This document shows positions 56,107 to 64,000 of a stretch of 64,000 nt of DNA, piece by piece (the stretch's first letter is position 1; each line of letters starts with the position of its first letter). The notes under the pieces were generated by a model. That model was given only the letters and a program-made list of their open reading frames with translations, did not search any database and was not told the origin of the DNA. A program made the translations under genes and the position numbers. The DNA comes from Ruegeria sp. HKCCA6707 (GTDB taxonomy: Bacteria > Pseudomonadota > Alphaproteobacteria > Rhodobacterales > Rhodobacteraceae). Location: assembly GCF_013033515.1 (NCBI RefSeq), contig NZ_WQEG01000001.1, positions 868,001 to 932,000 of the forward strand. Direction: 5' to 3'.

Positions 56107-56467
56107 CATCCCTCATCTGGACGTGTCGTTCCCTTTTCCCCGTGGAAAATTTCCCTGATACCTGCAAAAATGTTCCCTGTTATTTTGCGTAGGGAAATCT
56201 TCCGCAACCCATTGATAATAAGCATAGATTCAGGGCGCAAAATCACCAAAATGCCCCAAATCCGAAGATTTTCCATGTTAATTCCCTGTTAGCAGGGAAA
56301 TTTGGCCCTAACCGAAGCGCGTGATGGTGCCTCCAGAGACACTGCGCCTAAATCGGGCCAGCTCACGGTATTACGGTCGTCTCTCTGGCAGATGGCATAG
56401 CTCAAGCGCCCGAAAAAACGAGACAAAACAGGGAAATTAGGAATTTGCTGACAGAGATAGGGGTGGG
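56107..56467 (+). other. Intergenic stretch between recombinase relic and tRNA-Ser
   Basis: About 360 AT-rich bases holding the iterated TTCCCTG element listed separately; no gene. Confidence 0.55.
56151..56438. repeat. Iterated TTCCCTGtTA element
   Basis: TTCCCTG occurs at 56151, 56173 and 56282, with a variant TTCCATGTTA at 56271; inverted copies CAGGGAA lie at 56293 and 56429, and AGGGAAAT at 56191. The pair TTCCCTG (56282-56288)/CAGGGAA (56293-56299) makes a tight 7-bp hairpin with loop TTAG. Such clusters can be protein-binding arrays or remnants of a recombination site. Confidence 0.55.
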
Positions 56468-56557
56468 TGGCGGGGAGACAGGGATTCGAACCCTGGGAAC
56501 GCTCTCACGTTCAACGGTTTTCAAGACCGCCGCATTCGACCACTCTGCCACCTCCCC
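56468..56557 (-). tRNA. tRNA-Ser (anticodon UGA)
   Basis: Minus strand, 5' end at 56557. Acceptor stem GGGGAGG pairs with TCTCCCC (one G-U), D-arm GGCAGAGTGGTCGAATGC, anticodon stem-loop GCGGTCTTGAAAACCG with TGA as anticodon, a long variable arm (class II, as in serine tRNAs) and T-arm CAGGGTTCGAATCCCTG. The discriminator is G and CCA (56470-56468) is encoded. It reads UCA, and UCN by wobble. Its 3' end faces the recombinase relic. Confidence 0.96.
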
Positions 56558-56758
56558 GCTTGGGGCTCGGGTCTAAGGCCCCTGCGCGGCAGAGGCAAGA
56601 CATAAATCGGGAAATCTTGCCGAAGTCCAAGCTGCGTCTTTCCATAAGACCAAGGGCAGGTTATGATTCGGGCAGAGGACCGCTAGAGACTGGCAAAAGA
56701 ACCAGCTTAATCGCGGAGAGGCGCAGCCATAAGGCCTTGTCAGGCAAGGGAAAATGCA

Positions 56759-58126
56759 ATGAAGCGAGCGATTGGCACACGCTTTGGATCGCATCAGCTG
56801 TTGGCATTGGCCGCAGCTTTGGTTCTGGCTGGATGCGAAGAAGGTTTTATTCCTGCGATCGCAACACCAGAAGAAGCGGAAAGCGAAACGGTTGAAAATG
56901 ACGATGCGGTCGAGCTGTTTCCGCAAGCTGCCAATGGCGAACAGCGCGACGTTGAAGCGCCTGAGGTATTCCAGATAACCGAGGCCGGGCTTTGGGACGG
57001 TCGTCCGTCGCTGGGCGGTATCTGGGTCGCGCACCCGGATGTGGCGCAACCCGAACGCGTCAGGATTGTGAACACCACCAACAACAAATCGGTCACCGGG
57101 GCTCTTTTCCGGCGTGAGCGGAACCTGCCCGGACCGGCCCTGCAGGTCTCGTCTGCGGCAGCGGAAGAGCTGGGCCTTCTGGCAGGTGCCCCAACACGGG
57201 TCGAGGTTGTGGCGCTGAGGCGAGAAGCGATCACGCCGACCCCACCCCCAGCGGAACCCGAGGCGGACACGACCGAACTTGCAAGCGCCGAGACCGACAC
57301 CGCGGTTGACGATACCTCTGCCGACGACGGCGCAGAAACTCCCCCAAAACGCAAATGGTGGCAAAAGAAACCTGTAGACGACGCGAGTGGGGCGGTGGCT
57401 GGAGCCGCTGTTGCCGGGGCCGCTGCTGGGGCGGCAATCGCTTCGGACTCAGAGGATGAAAGCCTGCCGGAAGCTACGGAGTCTTCGGATACCGAAAACA
57501 CTGAAAGCGCCGCGCAGGATGCCGAGGAAAAGCCGAAGAAACGCAAGTGGTGGCAGAAAAAACCTGCCGAAGACACCGCGACCGGCGCTGTTGTTGCCGG
57601 AGCGGCAACAGGAGCGGCGATAGCAGCCGAGGCAGGTGCATCGGCGGCATCGGATGCAGCAGAAGCCGAAGCTGACGTGGCCGTTGAAACAGCCGCTTTG
57701 ACGGATCCGGTTGTCACCGCGCCGGACGAGGCTCCGAAAAAACGCAAGTGGTGGCAGAAGAAAGATCCTCAGGAGATCACCGAAACACCGCTGGATCCTA
57801 TCGCTGGCGCTGCCGCAGCCATTGACGCGGCCGAGCCCACAGCGACCGAAGCCGCGGCAGCAGCGGCTGGCACCTCGGCTGCTGTTTCGAACTTGTCGCA
57901 GCCTTATGTGCAGGTCGGCACCTTCTCGGTTCAGTCCAACGCCAACAGTGCCGCCGAAAAGATCCGCCGCAACGGCATGTCCGCCGAAGTGCGGGAGTTG
58001 AAGACGGACGAAAACACAATCTGGCGCGTCTTGGTTGGCCCGGCAAAAACACGGGCCGAGCGCAGAGCCATCCTTTCAGACGTTAAGGATCTGGGCTTTA
58101 CCGACGCGTTCACGGCGAAAAACTGA
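56759..58126 (+). CDS. SPOR-domain lipoprotein with repeated KRKWWQKK motifs
   Basis: A 455-residue protein. The signal ends in a lipobox, LVLAGC, so it should be a lipoprotein. The N-terminal domain (about 35-160) is of unknown function and contains ITEAGLWDGRPSLGGIWVAHP. The middle is low complexity, Ala/Glu/Asp rich, with three copies of KRKWWQKK (nt about 57346, 57538 and 57739) separated by Ala-Gly stretches. The C-terminal SPOR domain (about 378-455, YVQVGTFSVQSNANSAAEKI) binds denuded septal peptidoglycan. It probably acts in cell division, next to a D,D-carboxypeptidase gene 14 nt downstream. Confidence 0.86.
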   Translation: MKRAIGTRFGSHQLLALAAALVLAGCEEGFIPAIATPEEAESETVENDDAVELFPQAANGEQRDVEAPEVFQITEAGLWDGRPSLGGIWVAHPDVAQPERVRIVNTTNNKSVTGALFRRERNLPGPALQVSSAAAEELGLLAGAPTRVEVVALRREAITPTPPPAEPEADTTELASAETDTAVDDTSADDGAETPPKRKWWQKKPVDDASGAVAGAAVAGAAAGAAIASDSEDESLPEATESSDTENTESAAQDAEEKPKKRKWWQKKPAEDTATGAVVAGAATGAAIAAEAGASAASDAAEAEADVAVETAALTDPVVTAPDEAPKKRKWWQKKDPQEITETPLDPIAGAAAAIDAAEPTATEAAAAAAGTSAAVSNLSQPYVQVGTFSVQSNANSAAEKIRRNGMSAEVRELKTDENTIWRVLVGPAKTRAERRAILSDVKDLGFTDAFTAKN

Positions 58127-58140
58127 CATTCAGGAGGACT

Positions 58141-59313
58141 ATGATGCTTTCTGTACTGCGATCGACATCCCTGGTGGTGGGGCTGACGCTGATGGCGCTG
58201 CCCTCTCACGCCTTCGACACACAGGCGCGCGCCGCTTATGTGATGGACCAGAAAACAGGGACGGTACTGCTGTCGAAAGACGCCGACGAGCCTTTGCCAC
58301 CTGCGTCGATGTCCAAGCTCATGACGCTTTACGTCGCGTTCGAAGCCCTTCGGGATGGCCGCCTGACCTTGGACGAGACATTGCCAGTGTCCGAACATGC
58401 CATGAGTTATGGCGGCTCGACCATGTTCCTGAACACCCAGGATCGGGTGACGGTCGAGGACCTGTTGCGCGGAATCATTGTGTTGTCGGGAAATGATGCC
58501 TGCGTTGTCATTGCCGAAGCGCTGAGCCCTGACGGGACCGAGGCCGGGTTTGCCAGATACATGACCCAGCGCGCCGAGCAGATGGGCATGACACGCTCGA
58601 ACTTCACCAACTCGAACGGATGGCCATCAGCCGGGCATCGCATGTCAGTGCATGATCTGGCGGTGCTTGCGGATCGGCTAATCTCGGATTTCCCCGAATT
58701 TTACCCGCTGTTTGCAGAAGAAGAGTTCGAGTTTGATGGTCGTGCGCCGTCAAACTCGCGAAACCGCAACCCCCTGCTGAGATTGGGTATCGGCGCAGAT
58801 GGGCTGAAGACCGGCCACACCCAAGAGGCAGGATACGGCCTTGTCGGGTCCGCAAAACAGGGCGACCGCAGGGTCATCTTTGTCCTCACAGGCCTCGACA
58901 CAACCGCCCGCCGCGCAGAGGAGGCTGAGGCCGTGGTTAACTGGTCGTTTCGCAATTTTGTCGAGAGGACAGTTGCCGACGCGGACCGACCGATAGCACA
59001 AGCCAAGGTTTGGATGGGGGCAGAAAAAACTGTAGGTCTGGTGCCGCAAGAAGACCTGACCGTACTTTTCCCGATCCTGGGAGATAAGGATATTCAGGCC
59101 GAAGTCGTCTATGACGGGCCAGTCAATGCACCCATCCAGAAAGGTCAGCAGCTTGCTGAACTTGTGATCAAACCCGAAGGTCTGCCAGAAATACGCCGGC
59201 CATTGGTGGCCGCCAATGCTGTTGCCGAAGGTGGATTTGTCGTACGCATGCTGACCGTGGGCGGCATTGTTTTGAAAGATGTCGTCAAGAACAACCCGCT
59301 GGGGTCGCTTTGA
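58141..59313 (+). CDS. D-alanyl-D-alanine carboxypeptidase (PBP5/6-like)
   Basis: A 390-residue periplasmic peptidase S11 enzyme removing the terminal D-Ala from peptidoglycan stems. Signal peptide about 1-26 (ending SHA). Motifs: SMSKLM (SxxK), SGNDACV (SxN) and KTGHT (KTG). The C-terminal domain with a final amphipathic region follows. GGAGG lies ahead of the two adjacent ATG codons at 58141 and 58144; either may be used. It makes the first part of a tight run with tmk. Confidence 0.94.
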   Translation: MMLSVLRSTSLVVGLTLMALPSHAFDTQARAAYVMDQKTGTVLLSKDADEPLPPASMSKLMTLYVAFEALRDGRLTLDETLPVSEHAMSYGGSTMFLNTQDRVTVEDLLRGIIVLSGNDACVVIAEALSPDGTEAGFARYMTQRAEQMGMTRSNFTNSNGWPSAGHRMSVHDLAVLADRLISDFPEFYPLFAEEEFEFDGRAPSNSRNRNPLLRLGIGADGLKTGHTQEAGYGLVGSAKQGDRRVIFVLTGLDTTARRAEEAEAVVNWSFRNFVERTVADADRPIAQAKVWMGAEKTVGLVPQEDLTVLFPILGDKDIQAEVVYDGPVNAPIQKGQQLAELVIKPEGLPEIRRPLVAANAVAEGGFVVRMLTVGGIVLKDVVKNNPLGSL

Positions 59314-59936
59314 CACAGCAAGGACTGTTTCTGACATTCGAAGGCATTGACGGCTCGGGCAAATCGACCCAGGCCCGCATGTTGGCCGATCACCTGCGAA
59401 ATGCAGGCCATGAGGTCGTTCTGACCCGCGAGCCTGGTGGGTCCCCCGGGGCCGAAGAAATCCGCAACCTGGTGTTGCAGGGTGATCCTGATCGCTGGTC
59501 GGCCGAGACCGAATTGCTGCTGTTCACCGCCGCCCGTCGCGATCATCTGGAACGCACCATCGAACCCGCCCTGGCAGAAGGAAAGGTGGTGATATGCGAC
59601 CGCTTTGCCGACAGCACCCGGATGTATCAGGGGCTTTCACGTGGCAATCTGCGAGCTGCCGTTGACCAACTGCACACGCTGATGATCGGGCGAGAGCCTG
59701 ACATGACACTTTTGATCGACATGGACCCCAATACCGGCCTGTCGCGCGCCAAAGGGCGTCAGGGAGTCGAAGAGCGATTTGAAGACTTTGGCCCCGATCT
59801 GCAGCGCCGTATGCGTGCGGGGTTTCTGGATCTGGCCAAAGAGTTCCCCAAGCGCTTTCGTGTCATCGACGGCAATCGGGACGTGGACTCTGTGGCTCAG
59901 GATGTGACAGATATCGTTGGGACAGCCCTGCGTTAG
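59310..59936 (+). CDS. tmk: Thymidylate kinase
   Basis: A 208-residue kinase: dTMP + ATP to dTDP. P-loop FEGIDGSGKST, REPGG for the substrate, CDRFADSTRMYQG (DR motif) and LID region GRQGVEERFEDFG. The start is an unusual TTG at 59310, overlapping the preceding stop; the usual family N-terminus (GLFLTFEGIDG) leaves no room for a later ATG. Translation is probably coupled to the upstream gene. Confidence 0.96.
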   Translation: MTQQGLFLTFEGIDGSGKSTQARMLADHLRNAGHEVVLTREPGGSPGAEEIRNLVLQGDPDRWSAETELLLFTAARRDHLERTIEPALAEGKVVICDRFADSTRMYQGLSRGNLRAAVDQLHTLMIGREPDMTLLIDMDPNTGLSRAKGRQGVEERFEDFGPDLQRRMRAGFLDLAKEFPKRFRVIDGNRDVDSVAQDVTDIVGTALR

Positions 59937-59943
59937 ACGAAAC

Positions 59944-61065
59944 ATGAGCGACGACACTCCTGCACCAGATCAGGCGCCCGGTGCGCCACATCCGCGCGAG
60001 ACTATGCGCCTGTTTGGTCAGGACGCAGCTGAGCGGGCGTTTCTTGAGGCCTATACCTCTGACCGGCTGCACCATGGCTGGCTGCTGACCGGCCCCCATG
60101 GGGTGGGTAAGGCGACGCTCGCCTGGCGCATCGCACGGTTTTTGCTGGCCACGCCCCCCATGGATGACGGCGGGCTGTTTGGGGCACCGCCCCCACCTGA
60201 GACGCTTGAGATTGACCCCGACCATCCCGTTGCCCATCGCATTCTGGCCAGCGCGGAACCGGGACTGGCTGCAATCACGCGCTCGGTGAACGATCAGGGC
60301 CGTTTGCGCAACGAAATCGTGGTGGATGATATCCGCAAGCTGGGCAAATTCTTCGGCTTGTCCTCGGCGGATGGCGGGCGGCGTGTTGTGATCGTGGATG
60401 CAGCCGATGAGATGAATGTAAGCGCGGCAAACGCGCTGCTGAAGATGCTTGAAGAGCCACCGGCCCGCACCACGCTGCTGCTGATCTCGCACCAACCCTC
60501 CCGGCTGTTGCCCACGATCCGATCACGTTGTCGCAGCTTGCGCCTGTCCCCGCTGGGCCCAGACGATATGAATGCGGCACTGGCCCAGACCGGGGCCGAG
60601 CTGCCCCAGAATACGGATCACCTGGCCGCCCTGGCTGCAGGTTCGGTTGGCGATGCGGTGCGGCTGGTCAATCTGGGTGGGCTTGAGATTTATGCAGAGC
60701 TGATCGCCATTTTGGGCACCCTGCCCCGGATGGACCGCCAGCGCGCCTTGGCCCTGGCCGAAGCCGCTGCCCAGCGCGGTGCGGCTGAACGGTTCGAACT
60801 GCTGCTGACCCTGATCGACATCGCTCTGTCTCGGCTTGCGATCACTGGCGCCTGCGGCCTGCCGCCTCAGCCAGAAGCCGCCCAAAACGAGGCGGAAATC
60901 CTGACCCGCCTTTCGGCCACTCCGCAACAGGCCCGCCACTGGGCCGAAGTGGCCGCCACGATCACAGCCCGCGCGCGACATGGTCAGGCGGTGAACCTTG
61001 ACCCTGCCGCTCTGGTCCTAGATACGGTGTTCAAGATTCAGGAAACCGCTGGTCAAAGCAGATGA
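59944..61065 (+). CDS. holB: DNA polymerase III delta' subunit
   Basis: About 373 residues from the ATG at 59944, 7 nt after tmk. Clamp-loader subunit with an AAA+ fold: P-loop-like GPHGVGKATLAWRIARFLL, VVIVDAADEMNVSAANALLKMLEEPP (Walker B and arginine-finger region) and SRCRSLRL (sensor/SRC motif). The SRC is typical of delta'. It follows tmk as in many alphaproteobacteria and overlaps tatD by ATGA. Confidence 0.93.
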   Translation: MSDDTPAPDQAPGAPHPRETMRLFGQDAAERAFLEAYTSDRLHHGWLLTGPHGVGKATLAWRIARFLLATPPMDDGGLFGAPPPPETLEIDPDHPVAHRILASAEPGLAAITRSVNDQGRLRNEIVVDDIRKLGKFFGLSSADGGRRVVIVDAADEMNVSAANALLKMLEEPPARTTLLLISHQPSRLLPTIRSRCRSLRLSPLGPDDMNAALAQTGAELPQNTDHLAALAAGSVGDAVRLVNLGGLEIYAELIAILGTLPRMDRQRALALAEAAAQRGAAERFELLLTLIDIALSRLAITGACGLPPQPEAAQNEAEILTRLSATPQQARHWAEVAATITARARHGQAVNLDPAALVLDTVFKIQETAGQSR

Positions 61066-61868
61066 GCATCACACCGGAAATCACTGACAGCCATTGCCAT
61101 CTGGATTTCCCGGATTTTGATGGGCAGTTGGATCAGATCATCGCCAACGCCGCTGATGCAGGCGTGACCCGCATGGTCACCATCTGCACCAAACTGCGCA
61201 ACGAACCCGCAATTCGCGCCATCGCCGAAGCGTATGCCCCCGTCTTCTACGCCGCCGGCACGCACCCGATGAGCGCGGCGGACGAGCCCATGGCAACCGT
61301 CGAAGAATTGGTCGCGATGTCCCAGCATCCGAAATTCGTAGGCATTGGCGAAACCGGGCTGGACTATCACTACACCGCCGAGAGCGCCGATGTGCAAAAG
61401 CAATCGTTGCGCATTCATATCGAGGCCGCACAACGCACCGGGCTGCCATTGATCATCCACGCCCGTGCCGCAGATGAAGACATGGCGCGCATTCTGACCG
61501 AAGAGTATTGCAATGCGCCCTATGGTTGCGTCATGCACTGCTTTTCATCTTCGTCCGAACTGGCCCGCGCCGCCTTGGAGCTTGGGTTCTACCTGTCCAT
61601 GTCGGGCATCGCAGCATTCCCCAAAAGCCAGGAGCTGCGGGATATTTTCGCCGCCGCACCGATCGACCGTATTCTGGTAGAAACCGACGCGCCGTATCTG
61701 GCACCGCCCCCACATCGGGGCAAACGTAATGAGCCTGCCTATACCGCCCATACCGCGCGCAAGGGGGCAGAGGTATTCGGCATGAACTATGCCGATTTCG
61801 CCGCGCAGACTCAGGCAAATTTTGATCGCTTGTTCACGAAAGCCGCATCCTTTCAGGCCGCTGCATGA
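61062..61868 (+). CDS. tatD: TatD-family metal-dependent deoxyribonuclease
   Basis: A 268-residue TIM-barrel hydrolase: DSHCHLDFPDF (metal ligands), GIGETGLDYHY, LPLIIHARAA, VMHCFSSS and LVETDAPYLAPPPHRGKRNEP. Family members degrade DNA 3'-to-5' and act in repair or DNA turnover. Overlaps both neighbours by ATGA. Confidence 0.94.
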   Translation: MSITPEITDSHCHLDFPDFDGQLDQIIANAADAGVTRMVTICTKLRNEPAIRAIAEAYAPVFYAAGTHPMSAADEPMATVEELVAMSQHPKFVGIGETGLDYHYTAESADVQKQSLRIHIEAAQRTGLPLIIHARAADEDMARILTEEYCNAPYGCVMHCFSSSSELARAALELGFYLSMSGIAAFPKSQELRDIFAAAPIDRILVETDAPYLAPPPHRGKRNEPAYTAHTARKGAEVFGMNYADFAAQTQANFDRLFTKAASFQAAA

Positions 61869-62662
61869 CCGGATTGCGCTGTACCATCCTAGGCTGCGGT
61901 TCCTCGGGTGGCGTACCCCGTTTGGGTGGGCATTGGGGTGAATGCGATCCCGGCAACCCCAAGAACACCCGACGCCGCTGCTCGATGCTGGTGGAACGCG
62001 ACGGGCCCGATGGAACCACATCGGTGCTGATCGACACCTCGCCCGATATGCGCAGCCAGTTGCTGGATACCGATACCGGACGATTGGACGGCGTAGTGTT
62101 CACCCACGCGCACGCTGATCACACCAACGGGATCGACGATCTGCGCATGATCGTGTTCAACATGAAGTCCCGCGTGCCGGTGTGGGCCGACGGTGACACA
62201 CAAAACGCGCTGCTGGGCCGGTTTGGATATGCGTTCGTGCAACCCGAAGGCTCACCCTACCCGCCGATCCTTGACCTGAAAACAATTGATGGCCCGTTCG
62301 AGATTGACGGCCCCGGCGGTCCAATCCCGTTCCATCCCTTCCGCGTTGAGCACGGATCGATTGACTCGCTGGGCTTTCGCATGGGCAACCTGGCGTATTT
62401 GCCAGATGTCTCGGAAATCTATGATGCGGCCTGGGCCGATCTTGAAGGGTTGGACTGTCTTATCATCGACGCCCTGCGCCGAACCCCGCACCCGACCCAT
62501 GCGCATCTGGACAAAACCCTCGGCTGGATCGACCGCTTGTCACCCAAACGTGCGGTTCTGACCAATATGCATATCGATTTGGATTATGACACGGTGGCTG
62601 CGGAAACACCGGATCACATCACACCTGCCTATGATGGTATGGTTATCTTGCAAGATCTCTAA
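61865..62662 (+). CDS. Metallo-beta-lactamase-fold hydrolase, PhnP-like
   Basis: A 265-residue MBL-fold protein: GCGSSGGVPRLGG start, metal motif HAHADH (His81, His83, Asp85, His86), FRVEHGSIDSLGFR and THAHLDKTL later. It resembles PhnP phosphodiesterases that open cyclic phosphates, but no phn genes lie here; in this genomic setting it is a housekeeping neighbour of tatD. Confidence 0.9.
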   Translation: MTGLRCTILGCGSSGGVPRLGGHWGECDPGNPKNTRRRCSMLVERDGPDGTTSVLIDTSPDMRSQLLDTDTGRLDGVVFTHAHADHTNGIDDLRMIVFNMKSRVPVWADGDTQNALLGRFGYAFVQPEGSPYPPILDLKTIDGPFEIDGPGGPIPFHPFRVEHGSIDSLGFRMGNLAYLPDVSEIYDAAWADLEGLDCLIIDALRRTPHPTHAHLDKTLGWIDRLSPKRAVLTNMHIDLDYDTVAAETPDHITPAYDGMVILQDL

Positions 62663-62701
62663 GGGTCAGCGACATGCAGCAAAATCAAGAATGCTGAGCA
62701 G

Positions 62702-63634
62702 ATGCTGCAAAGCCTGATCGACGTCATCCTCCCCGTCTTCTTCGTGATCGGCGCCGGGTACGCCGCCACGCGCTTTGGATATTTCAAAGAAATTCATGTC
62801 GATGGGTTGATGCAATTCACCCAAGGCTTCGCGATTCCCTGTCTGTTGTTCCTGGCCATCTCGAACCTTGACCTGAGCGCAAGCTTTGATCCGCGTCTGT
62901 TGGGCAGCTTTTATGGTGCAGCCGGTCTGTGCTTTGCTGCAGGTCTTTTCGGAGCGCGCATAATCTTTGGCCGCGATTGGGAAGACAGCGTTGCAATCGG
63001 GTTCTGCTGCCTCTTCTCGAACTCGGTCCTGTTGGGTCTGCCGATCACCGAACGCGCATATGGCCCCGAAAACCTGACAGGAAACTACGCGATCATCGCC
63101 ATTCACTCGCCCTTTTGTTACGGACTTGGCATCACGGTGATGGAGGTCGTCCGAAACCGGGGGCGCGGCGGAATGCAGACAGTGCGGTCGGTCTTGTCTG
63201 CCATGTTCAAGAATGCACTGATCCTGGGGATCGCACTGGGATTTGCCGTGAACCTTTCGGGGATCGTGATTCCCAGCGTTCTGGACGACGCCTTGCGCAT
63301 GATCACCCTGGCGGCACTGCCAGCGGCACTCTTTGCCCTGGGCGGTGTCTTGGTGAAATACCGGCCCGAAGGAGACTTGCGCACGATCCTGTACGTTTGT
63401 GCCATCTCGCTACTGATCCACCCCAGCTTGGTCTGGATGTTCGGCAGTGCATCGGACCTGCCGCAAGATATCTTCCGCTCGGGCATCATAACGGCCGCCA
63501 TGGCGCCTGGTGTGAATTCCTATGTCTTTGCCAATATGTACGGGCGTGCCAAACGCGTAGCGGCCTCGTCAGTTCTGATCGGAACTGCGGGCTCGATCCT
63601 CACCGTCTGGATGTGGCTTACCCTGCTGGGGTAG
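62702..63634 (+). CDS. AEC-family transporter
   Basis: A 310-residue membrane protein with about ten helices in two five-helix halves. VILPVFFVIGAGYAATRFG and FTQGFAIPCLLFLAISNLD open the first, and AMAPGVNSYVFANMYGRAKRVAAS closes the second. Family members export auxin-like acids or carry malate and other organic anions. Substrate unknown. Confidence 0.87.
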   Translation: MLQSLIDVILPVFFVIGAGYAATRFGYFKEIHVDGLMQFTQGFAIPCLLFLAISNLDLSASFDPRLLGSFYGAAGLCFAAGLFGARIIFGRDWEDSVAIGFCCLFSNSVLLGLPITERAYGPENLTGNYAIIAIHSPFCYGLGITVMEVVRNRGRGGMQTVRSVLSAMFKNALILGIALGFAVNLSGIVIPSVLDDALRMITLAALPAALFALGGVLVKYRPEGDLRTILYVCAISLLIHPSLVWMFGSASDLPQDIFRSGIITAAMAPGVNSYVFANMYGRAKRVAASSVLIGTAGSILTVWMWLTLLG

Positions 63635-63697
63635 CAAAGAGTTTGACATCGCTCGAGTTTATCACATCTAAGCGAAAGGATCATCTCGGAGCCACCA

Positions 63698-64000
63698 ATG
63701 CCCCACGCTGTTATCGTCGCCCATGGTCAACCGTCTGACCCAGACCCAGCCGAAACCGCTCTGGCGCGTTTTGCCGCGAAGGTCCATGCGATTTGCCCTG
63801 ATATGCAGGTCCACTCTGCGACCCTGGCTGCGCCCCTGGCGCTAGAACGTTGTCTGGACAGCCTGCCCGCCGATACAGTCATCTATCCCCTGTTCATGGC
63901 CAAAGGTTGGTTCGTCACCAGCGCCCTTCCCAAACGCGTTGCTGGCCGCTCTGTGCGTATTCTGGACCCGCTGGGCGTCGATCCGAAATTGCCCATGCTG
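63698..64000 (+). CDS. CbiX/sirohydrochlorin-chelatase-like protein (cut by window edge)
   Basis: The first 101 codons from the ATG at 63698: HAVIVAHGQPSDPDPAE and PLFMAKGWFVTSALPKRV. The HG near the start and the MAKGWF-H-like region match the CbiX fold of metal-inserting chelatases. The gene continues past the window, so length and completeness are unknown. Confidence 0.65.
   Translation, partial: MPHAVIVAHGQPSDPDPAETALARFAAKVHAICPDMQVHSATLAAPLALERCLDSLPADTVIYPLFMAKGWFVTSALPKRVAGRSVRILDPLGVDPKLPML

Noticed and set aside
56794..57747. Leftward 317-codon Ala/Ser-rich frame opposite the SPOR lipoprotein
   Set aside because: Antisense of a low-complexity Ala/Glu region, which naturally keeps the other strand open.
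1..64000. CRISPR arrays, rRNA genes or toxin-antitoxin pairs
   Set aside because: No regularly spaced repeats, no rRNA-like sequence and no paired small toxin genes were found.

Overview
The window reads as a chromosomal segment of a marine alphaproteobacterium of the Rhodobacterales (Roseobacter group). The grounds are moderate-to-high GC, densely overlapping ATGA gene junctions, TRAP and LIV-type uptake systems, several class III adenylate cyclases, and a housekeeping run of SPOR lipoprotein, D-Ala-D-Ala carboxypeptidase, tmk, holB, tatD and a PhnP-like hydrolase beside a tRNA-Ser. The assignment comes from gene content and style only; no database search was possible.

Layout. 1-8 kb: scattered single genes (amidase, periplasmic serine hydrolase, orphan TRAP receptor, MFS carrier, class 3 lipase). 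8.1-13.3 kb: a four-gene overlapping operon joining a Cache-domain adenylate cyclase, a small methyltransferase, and two amino-acid-type ABC permease proteins, one fused to its binding protein; no ATPase is present. 13.8-17.9 kb: an allene-oxide-cyclase-like barrel protein, a SABATH-type carboxyl methyltransferase cut by one TAG, a frameshifted ankyrin protein and a GNAT acetyltransferase. 18.6-21.6 kb: HlyD/ABC ATPase/ABC-2 permease exporter. 21.9-23.9 kb: a membrane adenylate cyclase and a small gene with TAG as codon 2.

24.2-37.4 kb is a divergent catabolic region. Leftward: FAH-family enzyme, nitroreductase, OsmC, a TRAP transporter, an intradiol dioxygenase, then a periplasmic amidohydrolase, a YtkA-like protein and a MauG-like dihaem peroxidase. 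Rightward: YciI-like protein, GntR regulator, malonyl-CoA decarboxylase, malonyl-CoA synthetase and an exported dienelactone hydrolase. 37.7-48.3 kb holds a YHYH protein and a ten-gene leftward operon (cyclase-family hydrolase, cupin, SDR, 3-hydroxyacyl-CoA dehydrogenase-like enzyme, five LIV-type ABC genes, beta-keto acid cleavage enzyme) divergent from an IclR regulator.

50.5-54.5 kb is a SiaABC-type phosphatase/kinase/target switch with a class III adenylate cyclase where Pseudomonas has the diguanylate cyclase SiaD. 54.9-56.6 kb is the relic of a serine recombinase, an iterated TTCCCTG element and a tRNA-Ser(UGA). From 56.8 kb the window returns to core functions.

The strongest candidates for something undescribed are the SiaABC-adenylate cyclase module, the cyclase/methyltransferase/ATPase-less ABC operon, and the barrel/SABATH pair. 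Four genes are interrupted by a single in-frame TAG and one by a 1-nt frameshift, so the accessory parts seem to be decaying.
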